Shown here in pieces: positions 38,980-52,519 of a stretch of 64,000 bases of DNA. Made by a program: the position numbers and the translations under genes. The notes under the pieces were generated by a model. That model was not told where the DNA came from, made no database searches, and was given only the letters and a program-made list of their open reading frames with translations. Origin of the DNA: Macrobrachium rosenbergii (taxonomy: Eukaryota; Arthropoda; Malacostraca; Decapoda; Palaemonidae); contig NC_089744.1 of assembly GCF_040412425.1 (NCBI RefSeq), forward strand, positions 39,459,599-39,523,598, in the 5' to 3' direction. Positions within the stretch are counted from its first letter, which is position 1. Each line of letters opens with the position of its first letter.

Positions 38980-40989
38980 GTTGATCGGCGTGCCCTTTAG
39001 GTGTGTTCTGCATATGATTTAGGTATGAGACAAAGTGGATGTACTTGAAAATAGGGATAACTTGAATAGTTTTCACACTTACCTGTAAGCCACATATTTT
39101 TAAGGGTAATTTTGTAACATGACTTTGAAATGATATTAAAGTGATAGTTTTAGGTACAGTAAACACCCCGTATTCGCGGGGGATGCATAACCCCCCCCCG
39201 TTGAATAGCTAAAACCAGCGAATACTTAGAACCCTTCTAAAAACACTTAGAACTGCCTATTTTGATATTTCAAACACACACAAAACAAACTAAAAATGTT
39301 TATATAGTTATTATCCTACTTACGATGGGGTTAAGTTCCCCCCCCCAAAAAAAAAAACTATCGTTTGTTGGGAAAAAAGTAAGAAATACCACAATGTATC
39401 TCGAACATAGCCTAGCCCACACTAGGGTATTCGGTACCATGTATACATATATGGCCGCCTAGCCTACATTATACTCAATATTCACATATCGTATTATACA
39501 AACATCAACATAACAAATATGCATCTTTTCCATGGATCTTTTAAAATGTTATGCCTTAATTAACTTTATCCAATAATATTGTATACATTCTTATATATTG
39601 CTTTTGTATTATAAATTGTGATCATAGTGATCAATGTTTTGGTTTGGAAATGTTTACGCGGTGTTTATTTCGCCGCATTTAACTCAGTTCTGAGCGCTTT
39701 TCTTGCCTCTAGTTAGCGTAAATGAACCTCTAGAGTCCACATACTTTATTTATGAGGGGCAAGGTTATTTTTTGTTATACAAAGTGTTTTTAAGTCGAAA
39801 TATAACTAAAATACATCTTGTTGTGAAACTGATTTATGTATTATTTTCGTTAATAGATAATGATGGCCGTTTGGGGGCGTTTGTTTTGTGTAAAAAAAAT
39901 TCAAGATTCCATGCATTATTTTCACTTGATTTCATCATAATACAAGCTTTATGTATTTATCATTTATTGGCGCAAAAATAGCAGTAATGTGTTCTTTCAT
40001 GCCCATTACTTTTGATTAAAATACTTTCTCTCCCATTTTAATTACAATCGAGTTTCATCCATGCTGCCGATGCATGATAATTTACAGTATACTGTAGTCA
40101 TTAGCAGCTTGAACATTGTTTTCTCAGCTCCAGTTACAACTTGCAGCTTAAATTTAGCAGTATATTTCCTTGACGACCTTTTATCCATACCAAATAAGGG
40201 TATAATGTAAAAATATATCAGTCCTATTATACTTAACGTCATTTGTGCCATAACCTACGGTAATTGTTTATTATTGTACATGGTTGAAGTACCAGGTAAA
40301 CGGCTGTTGTTATCTGATTTGGTTATAAGCAAAACAACAGTTTCTTGGTCGGTTGTCTATGGCTGTACGCACTTACGCAAGAGTATAACGTTACTAACAA
40401 TACTTTTATCATTCTCTTTTACTTTTTTAACTAGAAGATGGATAAAGAGATGGAGGAAAAGTTGTCTATTGTAATTTGGTCTCTCTCACTGCCTGATTAC
40501 ACTGCTGCCTGCATCTGTGAGAAATTTAAAAAGATTCATAAATAATATTATTGTATAGTTATTAACTGCTTACCCCATTGCAATATCGAATTATCATAAG
40601 GTGAATTATTGTAACTCGAGCATTACCTGAGTATTTTAATAGTTTTATTACAAAATGTGCATTTAGTCATGAAAATGAGATGAAAATACAGTATTTAGTG
40701 AATATTTCTCACTGAAAAATACCGCAAATGGGCAAATTTTCTGCAAATAATGGGTAGATATGTCCCAAAGAGAAATCTGTGAATAGGTGAGTCTGCGAAT
40801 TGTGAGATTGCGAATACGGGGGTTTACTGTATATTCTGCAGTATAAACATTTTTAAAGGGGGTCTGGTTTTTTAACTATTTAAATAGGTAGTTATAAGCA
40901 TATTTCGAAGGGATGTCAAGTACTCGCAGATTTTAGCTATTCACAGGTGTTTGTGGTCCCATCTCCCACGAATACCGGGGGTTGACTAT
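38980..40989. mobile_element. Family B-like fragment hosting a Tigger-like insertion
   Basis: The left part at 38980-39156 (acttgaatagttttcacac, gtaagccacatatttttaag) matches 35860-35960. The right part at 40832-40989 ends with a transposon-like terminus, gaataccgggggttgacta. The Tigger-like copy 39157-40829 sits between them. Confidence 0.5.
39157..40829 (-). mobile_element. Tigger/pogo-like transposon, copy 2 (minus orientation)
   Basis: Flanked by TA at 39155-39156 and 40830-40831. The left end here is the inverse of the right end of copy 1, so the element is inverted relative to 28015-30201. The minus frame 40251-40042 encodes MDKRSSRKYTAKFKLQVV, the transposase N-terminal helix, once only. 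Stops follow. Its outer several hundred bases match copy 1 closely by eye, roughly 90%. Confidence 0.82.
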
Positions 40990-41258
40990 ATTCACTGCTT
41001 ATGAAGCATACAAAATTTGCAAAGGCATGTCTGGGAGCAAGGAAATCTGCCTGATATCTGTTATCTTTATCTTTTTCTCTAGAACTGCATTATTAGGGCA
41101 GTGTGTTAATTAGACATCTCTTATAACAAGTGTGCGTCTATCCTGACCCAAGATTGCCGGGAATTGCATCATTTGAAAACTCCATTGCATTTTGCTTCAT
41201 TTACCCAGGGAATAGATTACCCTTGTTACTGTACCCCACTGCAAGTGGGTTAAGTGAT
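40990..41258. other. Intronic spacer, nothing recognised
   Basis: Short non-coding stretch between transposons. Confidence 0.5.
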
Positions 41259-41262
41259 TAAC

Positions 41263-42713
41263 CCTTAAACGCCTGTTGGATGTAGCAAACATCGACTAAA
41301 ATTGTCTGTTGAATGCCGAGTGGACGTAGCAAACGTCGACTACAAAAAATTTCAACCTTCGGTCAACTTTGACTCAACAGAAATGGTAAAAAAACGCAAT
41401 TGTAAGCTAAAACTCTTACATTCTAGTAATATTCAATCATGTACCTTCATTTTGCAACAAATTGGAAGTCTCTAGCACAATATTTTGATTTATGGTGACT
41501 TTTTGAAAAAAACTTTTTTCTTACGTCCGCGTGGTAACTCGGCCGAAAATTTCAGAAATTCTTTCGTCATTTTGTCATAATTTTTGCACTGTTCTATATT
41601 AGCCGTTACATAAAGTTTTATATATCAAAATGCGTGCAATTTCATGTAGAATACAATAGAAATTAGCTCATGGTTGTAGCTTTTATCAGTTTTGAAATAT
41701 TTTCACATAAATCACAATAACTGCCAAAATTTCAACCTTCAGTCAACTTTAACTCGACAGGAATGGTCAAAAAACGCAATTGTAAGCTAAAACTCTTACA
41801 TTCTAGTAATATTCAATCATTTACCTTCATTTTGCAATAAATTGGAAGTCTCTAGCACAATATTTTGATTTATGGTGAATTTTTGAAAAACCATTTTCCT
41901 TACGCTCTGCGCTGTAACTCGCCGAAAATCTCAGAAATTCTTTCGCCTCGTTGTCGTAATATTTGCACCGTTTTATATTAGTCGATACATAAAGTTTTAT
42001 ATATGAAAATGCGCAATTTCATTTACAATACAAAAAAAATAACTCATAGTTGTACCTTTTATCAGTTTTGAAATATTTTCATATAAATCACGATAAATAG
42101 AAAAATTCGACTTTCGGTCAACTTTAACTCGACCAAAATGGTCGAAACTGCAATTGTAAGCTAAAACACTTACAGTCTAGTAATATTCAATCAATTAGCT
42201 TCACTTTTCAACAAACGGGAAGTCTCTAGCATAATATTTCGATTTATGGTGAATTTAAAAAAAAAAAAAAAAAAATTTTTTACGTCCGTGCATTACTTAA
42301 TTCATGCATCATTTTGTGATAATATTTTCTCTGTGTTGCTTTGATCGTTTTAAAATTTGTTATATACCAAAATCATTGCAATTTAGTGTACAATACAACT
42401 AAAAAAAATTAAGTCATTAGCTTTAACCGTTTTGCTTACAGCGCGATTTGTATACAATTATATACGAGTTTTTTTTTTTCGCTGTTATATATTCCAATAT
42501 TTATATATGATAATGATATTTTTTTCATTTCTGATGGTTGCATATTAAACTTTAGGCAATGACAAAAAAAATGAGCAAAAAATGAACTCTTAATCTTAAA
42601 AACTAAGCGTGCTGTGATTTTTGAAAAAACTTTTTCCGCTTCAAGCGCTTAACTCACCGAACGCCGCCAGCATACGGAGACATTTTTGTAAATAGGGCTT
42701 CGGCGTTACAGGG
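41263..42713. mobile_element. piggyBac-like non-autonomous element, copy 2 (shorter)
   Basis: Flanked by TTAA at 41259-41262 and 42714-42717. The left end is CCCTTAAACGCC and the right end is a slightly mutated inverse (ggcgttacaggg). It has about three internal units of the same 380 bp repeat and lacks the first part present in copies 1 and 3, so it is an internally shortened copy. Confidence 0.82.
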
Positions 42714-42717
42714 TTAA

Positions 42718-43241
42718 GTGGTGTCCTGGTGTTATTTACGCTGTTAATTTATGCTGTAAATATGTAATTAAAGTAATTATAAATTACTAAGATTGTCTCT
42801 TTGGTGACCTTTATCCATTTTTTCCATTTCATTCCTGTTTACGTCTCTATGGCCATTAGCAAGGCTAGTTGTGTAATTATCGAAATAAATCACTCGGCCA
42901 TAAACATAACAATAATTTATGTATATGATCAAAACCAGAGTACAACAATTAAATGTGGTCTCTAAGATGACTCACCTTCCACAAATAGCTGAACAGAACT
43001 GGAGGAAAGTGACAAAAAATTAATTCATCATAACCTTTTTGTCAGATATTCCGTTTATGGGGTTGGATGTGAAATAAGCAATCCTCTGTACTGTGTACTT
43101 TCTGCCTGAATTCCCATTCTTCGCCTAAGCACTTTCCCAAGATATTCTGGGCTTTCCTACCTGTCTTCATCTAGCTACATCCATATTTACTTGAGATGAA
43201 CAGTTTGTCAGATTATTATATTAATGTTCACTATAATATGA
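42718..43241. other. Intron B-C, no gene seen
   Basis: AT-rich non-coding sequence before the tandem duplication. Confidence 0.45.
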
Positions 43242-43557
43242 TACTCCATTACATATCCAAATCATCTCAATCTATCAGATCTATTGTCCACCAGTTTGAC
43301 ACATCTCTCAGCAATATCCTCATGTGTACTACCTTCCTACTGAACCATAATATGAATTTTACATCAAGTTGATGATTACTTCTGCTTTTCCTATGCATCA
43401 TACTCCATTACATATCCAAATCATCTCAATCTCTCAGATCTATTGTCCACCAGTTTGACACATCTCTCAGCAATATCCTCATGTGTACTACCTTCCTACT
43501 GAACCATAATATGAATTTTACATCAAGTTGATGGTTACTTCTGCTTTTCCTATGCAT
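43242..43557 (-). repeat. Near-identical 158 bp tandem duplication of a LINE-like fragment
   Basis: Units 43242-43399 and 43400-43557 differ at only a few bases, so the duplication is recent. On the minus strand each unit encodes AERCVKLVDNRSERL followed by a stop or shift and a WFGYVME-like stretch. This resembles the C-terminal R-LRW-GHVMR motif of RTE-type LINE proteins; that assignment is tentative. Confidence 0.6.
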
Positions 43558-44539
43558 GGTACACTAGGATACCCAAGTTTGTTACTGCCTAGGATGGTGA
43601 CAGGCTATCAGTCTTGCTGCCTGGCTCTTTTCCTGATCCCACTGCTGCCTTGCCTGATGAATTTGCTGTTCCAATGGCTTCAGTGTCTTCATCACCAATG
43701 GATTATTCATTCCTGTGTGTTTCTGGATTCTATACCAATCTCTTGTACCTGACCATTTCTGTTGTTCCTGCTGGATACATGAGCATGCTAATGTGCCCAT
43801 GTACTAAACAGCCTCCATGTACACAAATCCTCCTGGCACTATAACTGCTTCTTTGTATTTGTCCATCCTGCTTGGGTCTGATCTCATGCCCTTAAGTGGT
43901 GAAGGGTTTTGACCTCATTGTACCTTCTGTGCATCCTGTGCCACTGTATCCTGCTCCTTCAAATCCAGCTACTGCAACTCCTGTCTTGGCCCTGCCCTCA
44001 CTTCAGGGGCTCTAATCCCTTCTGTCTCTGCAACTGTCTTTACTATGGTTCTTGCCTCACCATTAGTGGCCCAGCCTGCAGTCTTCCCTTGCGCTTCCTT
44101 CAGCTTCCCAGGTCCTCCCTGATCTTCAAAAGATTCTACTGCCTAGTGTGCATTCCAGCCCTCTTAGGCCAAAAGTGCCCTTGAGCAATTTTGTAAGGTT
44201 TCACTATCTGACAAGCTCAAAATCATCACCGTCACGTTGTGACAAAACCCTAATAAGCTTTTTTTTTCCCTCTCCCACTAATTTAGTTCACATTACCTTT
44301 CTCCAGTTGAGTCTACAACTAGGTCTTTGCCTGCTGAATGCTACTGTGATCTATAACTGGTCTACAAGCAGATTACTCTTACATCCAAGAGGTCAAGGGG
44401 GTCTACCTTCAAATCCTCTGCCAAAGGTCATCCACTAGCCCCTCTCCTTTAAAAGGTAGGGAGCCTGTCTTCAGGGTATTTGGGGGCCTGAGAGACCATT
44501 GGTGAAGAGCTGTTTATCAATGCAGGTCACAAACCACTG

Positions 44540-45110
44540 TCTCATAGGGCTGCCTTAAATTCCTACCTCTCAAATCCTGCTAAGACACTAGTCATCAATG
44601 ATGAAGTGACTTCCATGCTGCAGAAGAGTGCCATCAAGGAGATTTGGCTGGAGTCGCAGGGCTTTTGTGACCGCCTCTTCTTTGTTCCAAAGTCTTTAGG
44701 ATGACAGCGACCAATCATCAACCTGACCCAGCTAGACAAATTTCTTCTCCTGTTTCCCTTTTGTATGAAGAAAGTTAATAATGGGACCTGCTCACAGAGG
44801 GAATTTCCTTACTACTACAGACTATGCATTTGCTTTCTAGGAAATACCTCCCCTTCATTTAGAGGGGCAGCATGTCCCAGTTTTGGGCCCTTTGCTTCAG
44901 TCCATATATGGTTCCTCAGGTCTTCTTGGACAACTGATTGGTTCTGGCTTCTCTGAAGGAGGAGTGTCTTCTGAACTTTTGCAAGTTTTTGAGTTTGTAA
45001 GTCAACCTGGAAAAATCAAACTTGTCACTATATACCCTAGTGGCTTACCTGGGGATGTTTCTGGATACAGCTACAGAACTAGCTAAACCATCAGAGGAGT
45101 GTGTTTGCCC
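44540..45110 (+). pseudogene. DIRS reverse transcriptase remnant
   Basis: Joined across stops and shifts, the frames give SMLQKSAIKEI, RLFFVPKSLG, then IINLTQLDKFL, all in the order seen in DIRS RT. Near 44920 a segment reads as LDN followed by LVLAS where the YxDD box is expected, with the second Asp replaced and a stop beside it. YLGMFLDTATELAKPSEE follows near 45045-45100, matching the YLGM motif downstream of the catalytic box. It is not functional. Confidence 0.65.
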
Positions 45111-45329
45111 CTGAAGACAAACAGTGAGTTCCTTCATAATCCTCATTCTACAACCAAGTTTCTCTGGAGAAGTTGGTTCTACAAGGCTGCTTTTGTGTTC
45201 ATTCCCTACAGCTCCAGCTAGCCATCTGGATCTAAACCAAAGAGGCCATTCTTCATAACCTTTGTTGGTGATGGGATTGTCAGAACCTGCTGAAGGAAGT
45301 TTCTTTACTTCCTATGGACCTGGATCTCT

Positions 45330-45756
45330 TCATGTTTTCTGATGCCTTGACCTTAGGATGAGGGCCCCACCAATCAGAATTTGGTCAAGGGAGTTACCTG
45401 ACACCAACTTCCTAGAGCTTCAAACAGTCTTCTTAGGCATCCAAGCATTCATGACTGTCTTGTTAGGTCACTATATCAAGGAAGAAAAAGGTCAGAGTAG
45501 CTCTGTCTGTCAGCTGGCTGAGAAGATCTTAGCTTTGGCAGAAAGGCATGATGTCACCTCTGTACCACAACTCATTCCAAGGGTCTGTGGCAGATTTGGG
45601 GTACCCTTGCTGGATCTATTTCCTACTTCACTGAATGCCAGACTACTACTGCCCTGCACTCTGCAGCCAGACCCACCATCTTGGGCAGTGGATGTCTTGC
45701 TTAGCGCGGCCTTGGGGCAGTCTGATGTTACACACTTCCTCCATTCAGTCTGTTGA
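45330..45756 (+). pseudogene. DIRS RNase H remnant
   Basis: SDALTLG lies near 45337-45357, where active enzymes have SDAS-x-GWG. NFLELQTVFLGIQAF follows in the frame starting 45358, then RFGVPLLDLFPTSLNARL and PDPPSWAVD. The last two correspond to the conserved DLFAT-N-LP and PDP-A-AVDA blocks that follow RNase H in DIRS elements. Stops and a frameshift break the domain. Confidence 0.65.
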
Positions 45757-46669
45757 GTCAGGAACTGGCAAAGTTTAGTGCCTCGGCAAACTCTCGGATG
45801 ATTATCATCACTCTCTTTCTGCAGAAGTAGCTTTCAGACCTCCTGGAATCAGAGATTTTCACTGGTCTTTTCCTGTTTGGAAGTTACTTCTGAAACATGA
45901 ACATTTCCACAAGTTTCAGCCTTAGCAGCATCTGCTGAATCTTCATAAGTGGTGGTTATCAAGCAAAGTCTCACAGAGCAAAAGGTTTTCTGGACATTGC
46001 TGCAAACATTGCCACCACTCCCTGAAGGTCCTCCATTACAGCTCTTTACCAGGTGTAATGAGCTTGATGCATGGTAGTTGGTGCTACAAATGCAGTTCTC
46101 ATCCCAATATCGGTACTTTTCAAGCAGGCTTTTATGTACACCTGTGAAATGTCTGGAAGTTCTCTCTCTAAGTTACCAAAGGTTATCATTCTGCCCTATC
46201 TTTGGTCTTCAATCAGCATGGCTTGGCCTTAGAGTATGACTGTTTTGGACTTTTTCCACCACTTCAGTAAATCATTTCATAGAGCTTCAATGAAATAAAT
46301 TTGGGACTTGAACATGATGCTGCACAATCTTACTAAACCACCTTAAAAGCATCTTTCAGATTTTACTTCTAAGATCCTGTTTCTGATTGCCTTGGCTTCC
46401 TCTAAGCATGTATGCAAGCTCCATGAACTTCCAGAGGTCTTGAATTCAATCCTCTTGTATATGGCTAGTCCCTTATTTGCCCTAACATTTGTAGCTGAGA
46501 GTCACTCTTCTGCTCAAGAGGTCAAGTTTCTGTGTCCTTTGTGGACTCTTTATGTATTTCCCTTTACCTCCTCTTACTTCTTCCTAATGAACATCATATT
46601 CTTTGGAAGCTTGAATTTCAAGTCAATGGCCCTTTGCACGTGTTCCATATGAATGAGTTTCATCTTCTG

Positions 46670-47169
<500 letters not shown>

Positions 47170-47202
47170 CTTCAGAAGAAAACTGAAAGAAGCTTTTGTT
47201 TG

Positions 47203-47203
<1 letters not shown>

Positions 47204-47280
<77 letters not shown>
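47204..47280. repeat. (TAA)n microsatellite
   Basis: About 77 nt of TAA repeats closing the foldback insertion. Confidence 0.95.
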
Positions 47281-47497
47281 CTGAACTGATCTCCATCCCC
47301 TCCTTGTCTGTTCTTGCACACAAGTGGTAAGCACTGACCACTCTAATAACTCCTTTTCTTATTGGTTACAACTAGTCACTTCCTGAACTTGTTCTGCTGC
47401 ATCCAGAGTTGACCTTACCCTACTATGTTAAGGATTAGGACTTGTGAGGTTCACAGCCTCTCATCCTCCCTAACCAAAGTATAATTGAGGCTATCAG

Positions 47498-47590
47498 TCG
47501 AGAAACATGCCAGCACCATCCTGGGTCAAAGTATTTTTTAATTTAATTTATTAATTTTAAAATGGCACTTGGCATGTTTCTCGACTGAAA
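47498..47590. repeat. Inverted repeat near the 3' end of the plus-strand DIRS element
   Basis: gtcgagaaacatgcca is repeated in inverse as tggcatgtttctcgac about 55 nt downstream, around an AT-rich core. The position after the recombinase region fits a DIRS internal complementary region, but I could not find the matching termini. Confidence 0.5.
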
Positions 47591-47940
47591 AGCTCAATTG
47601 TAGTTCTCTGTCATGCTTACAGCAGGCACCCAGCATTGTCTGAACACCTTTGCCAAGTTTTATCTTTGTGATATCACTAGTAAGATCGTTGATTTGTATT
47701 CGCAGGGACCCATCATTGCTGATGGCCATGTATTATCAGTGGGAAGGGCTTGGATTAATTATATTCATCCTCTATGTAATTCATCCCTTATGTATTTGGC
47801 ACACAGTAGGCATGTGTTTACACCAAAGACCTATTACTTAAGTCTCCACTATTTGGAGATTTTGTCCAATTGCAAATTCATTATTAATGTAATGGAAGCT
47901 CTCCTCAGCTAGATGTTTTTTGTCATCTCCCTGATGTTTT

Positions 47941-48952
47941 TCTTGTGAATGGATTTCTAGCAGCTATGTTCTTTTGCTTGACCTCAACTGTTTTGCAACC
48001 TTCTTAAATAGTGATTCATGCTATTTATGATTAATTTATAAAGTGGCTCAAACACCGTAAAGGTGTATTTTCTGTAAGTTTTGTTGCTGTTTGAGGAGTT
48101 GGTTTTTAGAGTAGATCATTAAATCAATATACTTCGATTTATTGATATTTACTATGTTTTAACAATAAGTTTTTACATAAACTGAAAAATCATACTTTCG
48201 TCAGACAGAGAACAGCAAAGATAAGTGAAAATGAATCAGAGTTGGCTGAGTATGTGCACTGAGATCTTTCTTTGGAGCACTTTGATTTGCACTCCTGGTT
48301 TTTCATTACTCAAATGTTAAGGCTTTTAATGATTAAATACTTTGCATAAATACTTTTTTTATTGAAAAAAACAAAAAGAAATTTATTTTGTAATGCCCAT
48401 CTTATTCTTTGTCATGGTATATCATCCAACACCTTCTGAGTCTTCAAATAAATTGTAAAATTTCTCAATTCTTGAATGGTACTTTTCCTGTAGTTGCCTC
48501 ATTTTAAGACTTGCTGTTGTTTTCTTTGGCGAGACCAGATTGATAACTGTTTAATTTTAATTTTTTTTTTAATCACTTTAAGCACCTTCTCTATGCACAA
48601 GAAATATTATGCCATAATAAGAGTAAAAAAAAAAACCTAAACCCTCAGCTAAGTAAAAAATATGTCTGCCTCTGAAAAACAAAATATGTGAAACATTGAA
48701 TTTCTCTAATTTATCTACTTTACACCACCACCTATTATGTTTGGTAACTTGACAGTTTTACTGCAAAAAGAGGCCTAGTCATTACTAAAATAATATTTGA
48801 TCTCTTCTATGAATAGAATTACAGTAAATAAGAAACCTTGCAATACTTAACCTGGGCTTTAGACCACGAAACAGTTTAACTGTAATCTGCTGCAGGCATA
48901 CCTTAAACTAGACAACCATATATCAATGGGGTACAAATAAAAATACAGTTAC
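47941..48952. other. Intron B-C, exon B-proximal, no gene seen
   Basis: AT-rich non-coding DNA immediately downstream of exon B in transcript sense. Confidence 0.5.
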
Positions 48953-49147
48953 CTCTAACTTCTTGTAGCACTCTGATATAAACTTGCTATGAAGTTGTGG
49001 AGGATCACGTCTAAGGCGAATGGATAAAGACATGTATGACATGTCTAGCAAAAGTTTAATGGCATCTTCAGCGAGTTGTTCATCTACACACTCAAGAACC
49101 AACTGCCAAATAAATTCCATTCCAAGTGGCTCCAATTTGTCAACAAT
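48953..49147 (-). CDS. USP24: USP24-like exon B (helical repeat region)
   Basis: A 195 nt exon, 65 codons, phase 0 at both ends. Acceptor ttgctacag, donor gtaact. The peptide starts IVDKLEPLGMEFIW, continues through AIKLLLDMSYMSLS and ends FISECYKKLE. The pattern LGMEFIW, then AI-LL, then F-I-CY-LE is the signature of this repeat block in USP24/USP9X-type deubiquitinases. The block ends just before the segment that precedes the ubiquitin-like fold. A 16.3 kb intron separates it from exon C. Confidence 0.9.
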
Positions 49148-49508
49148 CTGTAGCAAATATCAAGCCATTAGTGATTAAAAATATTAGATAGTATAAAAGT
49201 TACTCATTTCATGATGTTAATTAGGTAGAACTGATGCAAGGAATTCAAAAGTATATAGAGTTCTATGGTAAACTATACGGATATACCACCAGACAATAAC
49301 CATTCATATTTCAAGACGTGTACAAAACAGAACTTTTCTAACCACTGACTACCTTTAAAGAAATCAAAACAACATTAAAACATGAGAAACACAAACATCT
49401 AAATAAAGTATCTAAAATCTAAGTAATGAAAAACCAGAAGACCAGAACAGTGTTAAAAATTTCTATATTAACAGAAAACACCTACAAACAGTCTGATAAA
49501 CCACATAT
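49148..49508. other. Intron A-B, exon B-proximal
   Basis: AT-rich, nothing recognised. Confidence 0.5.
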
Positions 49509-49510
49509 TA

Positions 49511-50335
49511 CCATATTTGATAGCATATAAGACCCACATTTTTCCATAAAAATGGCTCAAAATATACACAGGGTCTTGTACACAAAGTTGAGGTATCTGG
49601 CAGGCAATTGTTTACCCAGATGATGTAGACTATCAGTAGCTGTACCTAGCCAAACTCCATAATACTGTACTGTAATATTACTGGTATTTACTCAAAATAT
49701 CATAATCATTATTACAACTAATATTATTAATACAGTAACGTCCCACATAACCAGCACCCCTACGACCAAAGGGTTGCTGGATATTTGAATTTGCCTGTTG
49801 CATAACAGAAACCTTTCTAAAATGCCATATGTGTATCCTGAATTATCATTTCTTCATATAATAATACAAAATACATAGTTTTAGTTTAATTATCATACAA
49901 ATCATAACATCTTATACTGAAAATTAACCTATGCTCACCCGAGGTAGTGTGAAGAGTGCTCCAATTTATCCATCGGTACAAGTGCACACAAACACTGATG
50001 CATCAAATAGAATCATGAATATAACTTTACTTAACTAAACTTAATGAAAATCTTATTCTCATACACAAAATTTTACATAATTTCTTATAGTTAACCTATA
50101 AAATAGTTTTTGTTTTCCTTCTGCTTGCAAATTTAAACACAAAATCATCACAGAGTTATTGATCAGAGCCAGGGATAGAGGGGAGTGTTGTAAAATGTTT
50201 TCTGCTATACCTAAACTGCTTTGTTTTTTCTGCAAATTACAGTACAATTATTATTAAAAAGACTTTTTATTTAGCCTAGTTGCATGCTCTGTTCAAGTTT
50301 TCTCAGCCATGTTTTAGCTATAGATTTTGATAACA
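49511..50335. mobile_element. Small DNA transposon, family E, left part
   Basis: The left end CCATATTTGATAGCATATAA follows TA. The interior from about 50090 matches 23240-23540. The right end is lost; a piggyBac-like element begins at the TTAA at 50336. Confidence 0.5.
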
Positions 50336-50339
50336 TTAA

Positions 50340-52513
50340 CCCTTAAACGCCGACTGGACGTATCGTACGTCGACTAAAATTGTCTGTCGGGTACCGAGTG
50401 GACGTATGGTATGTTGACTACAAAAAGCTTTTTTAAATATTCGCAGAAAAATAGTTATAGGCCTAGTTTGAGAAAGATTTTAAATCACGCACCTTGAGGG
50501 ATGCTGGGAGTTCACGGATCACGCTGTTGTTTTGTTTACAAGCGTTACCCAGCCACGCATGCGCGAATTCTTCTCGCACTACAGAGCATCAGCGTCGCAT
50601 CTCAAAAATTCTTTCGTCATTGTCGTAATTTTTGCACCATTTTATATTAGCCATTACATAAAGTTTTATATATGAAAATGTGCGCAATTTCATGTAAAAT
50701 ACAACAAAAAACCACCCATGGTTGTAGCTTTTATCAGTTTTGAAATATTTTCATATAAATCATGATAAGTGCCAAAATTTCAACCTTCGGTCAACTTTGA
50801 CTCAACCGAAATGGTCGCAAAACGCAATTGTAAGCTAAAACTCTTACATTCTAGTAATACTCAATCATTTACCTTCATTTTGCAACAAATTGGAAGTCTC
50901 TAGCACAATATTTCGATTTATGGTGAATTTTTTAAAACAACTTTTTCCTTACGTCCGCGCTCTAACTCGCCCGAAAATCTCAGAAATTCTTTCGTCACTT
51001 TGTCGTAATGTTTGCACCATTTTATATTAGCCATTACATAAAGTTTTATATATGAAAATGTGTGCAACTTCATGTAAAATACAAAAAAACCACCCATGGT
51101 TGTAGCTTTTATCAGTTTTGAAATATTTTCATATAAATCAAGATAAGTACCAAAATTTCAACCTTCGGTCAACTTTGACTCGACCAAAATGGTCAAAAAC
51201 GCAATTGTAACCTAAAACTCTTACATTCTAGTAATATTCAATCATTTACCTTCATTTTGCAACAAATTGGAAGTCTCTAGCACAATATTTCGATTTATGG
51301 TGAATTTTTGAAAAACTTTTTCCTTACGTCCGCGCTAACTTGGCCGAAAAATCTCAGAAATCTTCTTTTCGTCACTTTGTCGTAATGTTTGCACCGTTTT
51401 ATATTAGCCATTACATAAAGTTTTATATATGAAAATGTGCGCAATTTTATGTAGAATACAACAATAAATAACTCATGGTTGTAGCTTTTATCAGTTTTGA
51501 AATAGTTTCATATAAATCATGATAAGTGCCAAAATTTCAACCTTCGGTCAACTTTGACTCGACCGAAATGGTCAAAAAACGCAATTGTAAGCTAAAAAAT
51601 TCTTACATTCTAGTAACATTCAATCAGTTACCTTCATTTGCAACAAACGGGAAGTCTCTAGCCCAATATTTCGATTTATGGTAAATTTTTTTTAGAAACT
51701 TTTTCCTTACCTCCGCACGGTAACTCGGCTGAAAATCTCAGAATTTCTTTAGTCACCTTGTCGTAATTTTCGCACCATTTTATATTAGGCCTTACATAAA
51801 GTGTTATACATGAAAATGTGCGCAATATCATGTAGAATACAACAAAAAATAACTCATGGTTGTAGCTTTTATCAGTTTTGAAATATTTTCATATAAATCA
51901 CAATAAATAGAAAAATTTGACCTTCGGTCAACTTTAACTCGATTAAATGGTCGAAAACTGCAATTGTAAGCTAAAACACTTACAGTCTAGTAATATTCAA
52001 TCAATTACCTTCATTTTGCAACAAATGGGAAGTCTCTAGCACAATACTTGATTTATGGTGAATTTTAGTAAAAATTTGTTTTTTACGTATGAAGCGCATA
52101 AATTCATGCATCATTTTGTGATAATATTTTCTCTGTGTTGCTTTGATCGTTTTACAATTTGTTATATACCAAAATCATCGCAATTTAGTGTACAATACAA
52201 CAACAAAAAATAACTCATTAGCTTTAACCGTTTTACTCACAGCACGATTTGTATACAATTATATAAGAAATTTTTTTCTCGCTGTCATATATTCCAATAT
52301 TTATATATAATAATGATATCTTTTTTCATTTCTGATGGTTGCATACTAAACTTCAGGCAATGAGAAAAAAGGAGCCAAAAATGAACTCTTAATCTTAAAA
52401 ACTAAGCGTGCTGCGATTTTTTTAAAAAAACTTTTTTCCGCTTTGGCGCTAACTCCCAAACGCTGCAGGCATACGACAGACACTTTTGTAAATAGAGGCT
52501 CAGCATTTAAGGG
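50340..52513. mobile_element. piggyBac-like non-autonomous element, copy 3
   Basis: Flanked by TTAA at 50336-50339 and 52514-52517. The ends are CCCTTAAACGCCGACTGG and a slightly mutated inverse (cagcatttaaggg). The interior holds four clear units of about 380 bp (starts near 50608, 50986, 51364 and 51745) and a degenerate fifth. Near the left end, the 25 bp beginning gactggacgtatcgtac is repeated with changes as gagtggacgtatggtat, a subterminal direct repeat. No transposase. Confidence 0.86.
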
Positions 52514-52519
52514 TTAAAT

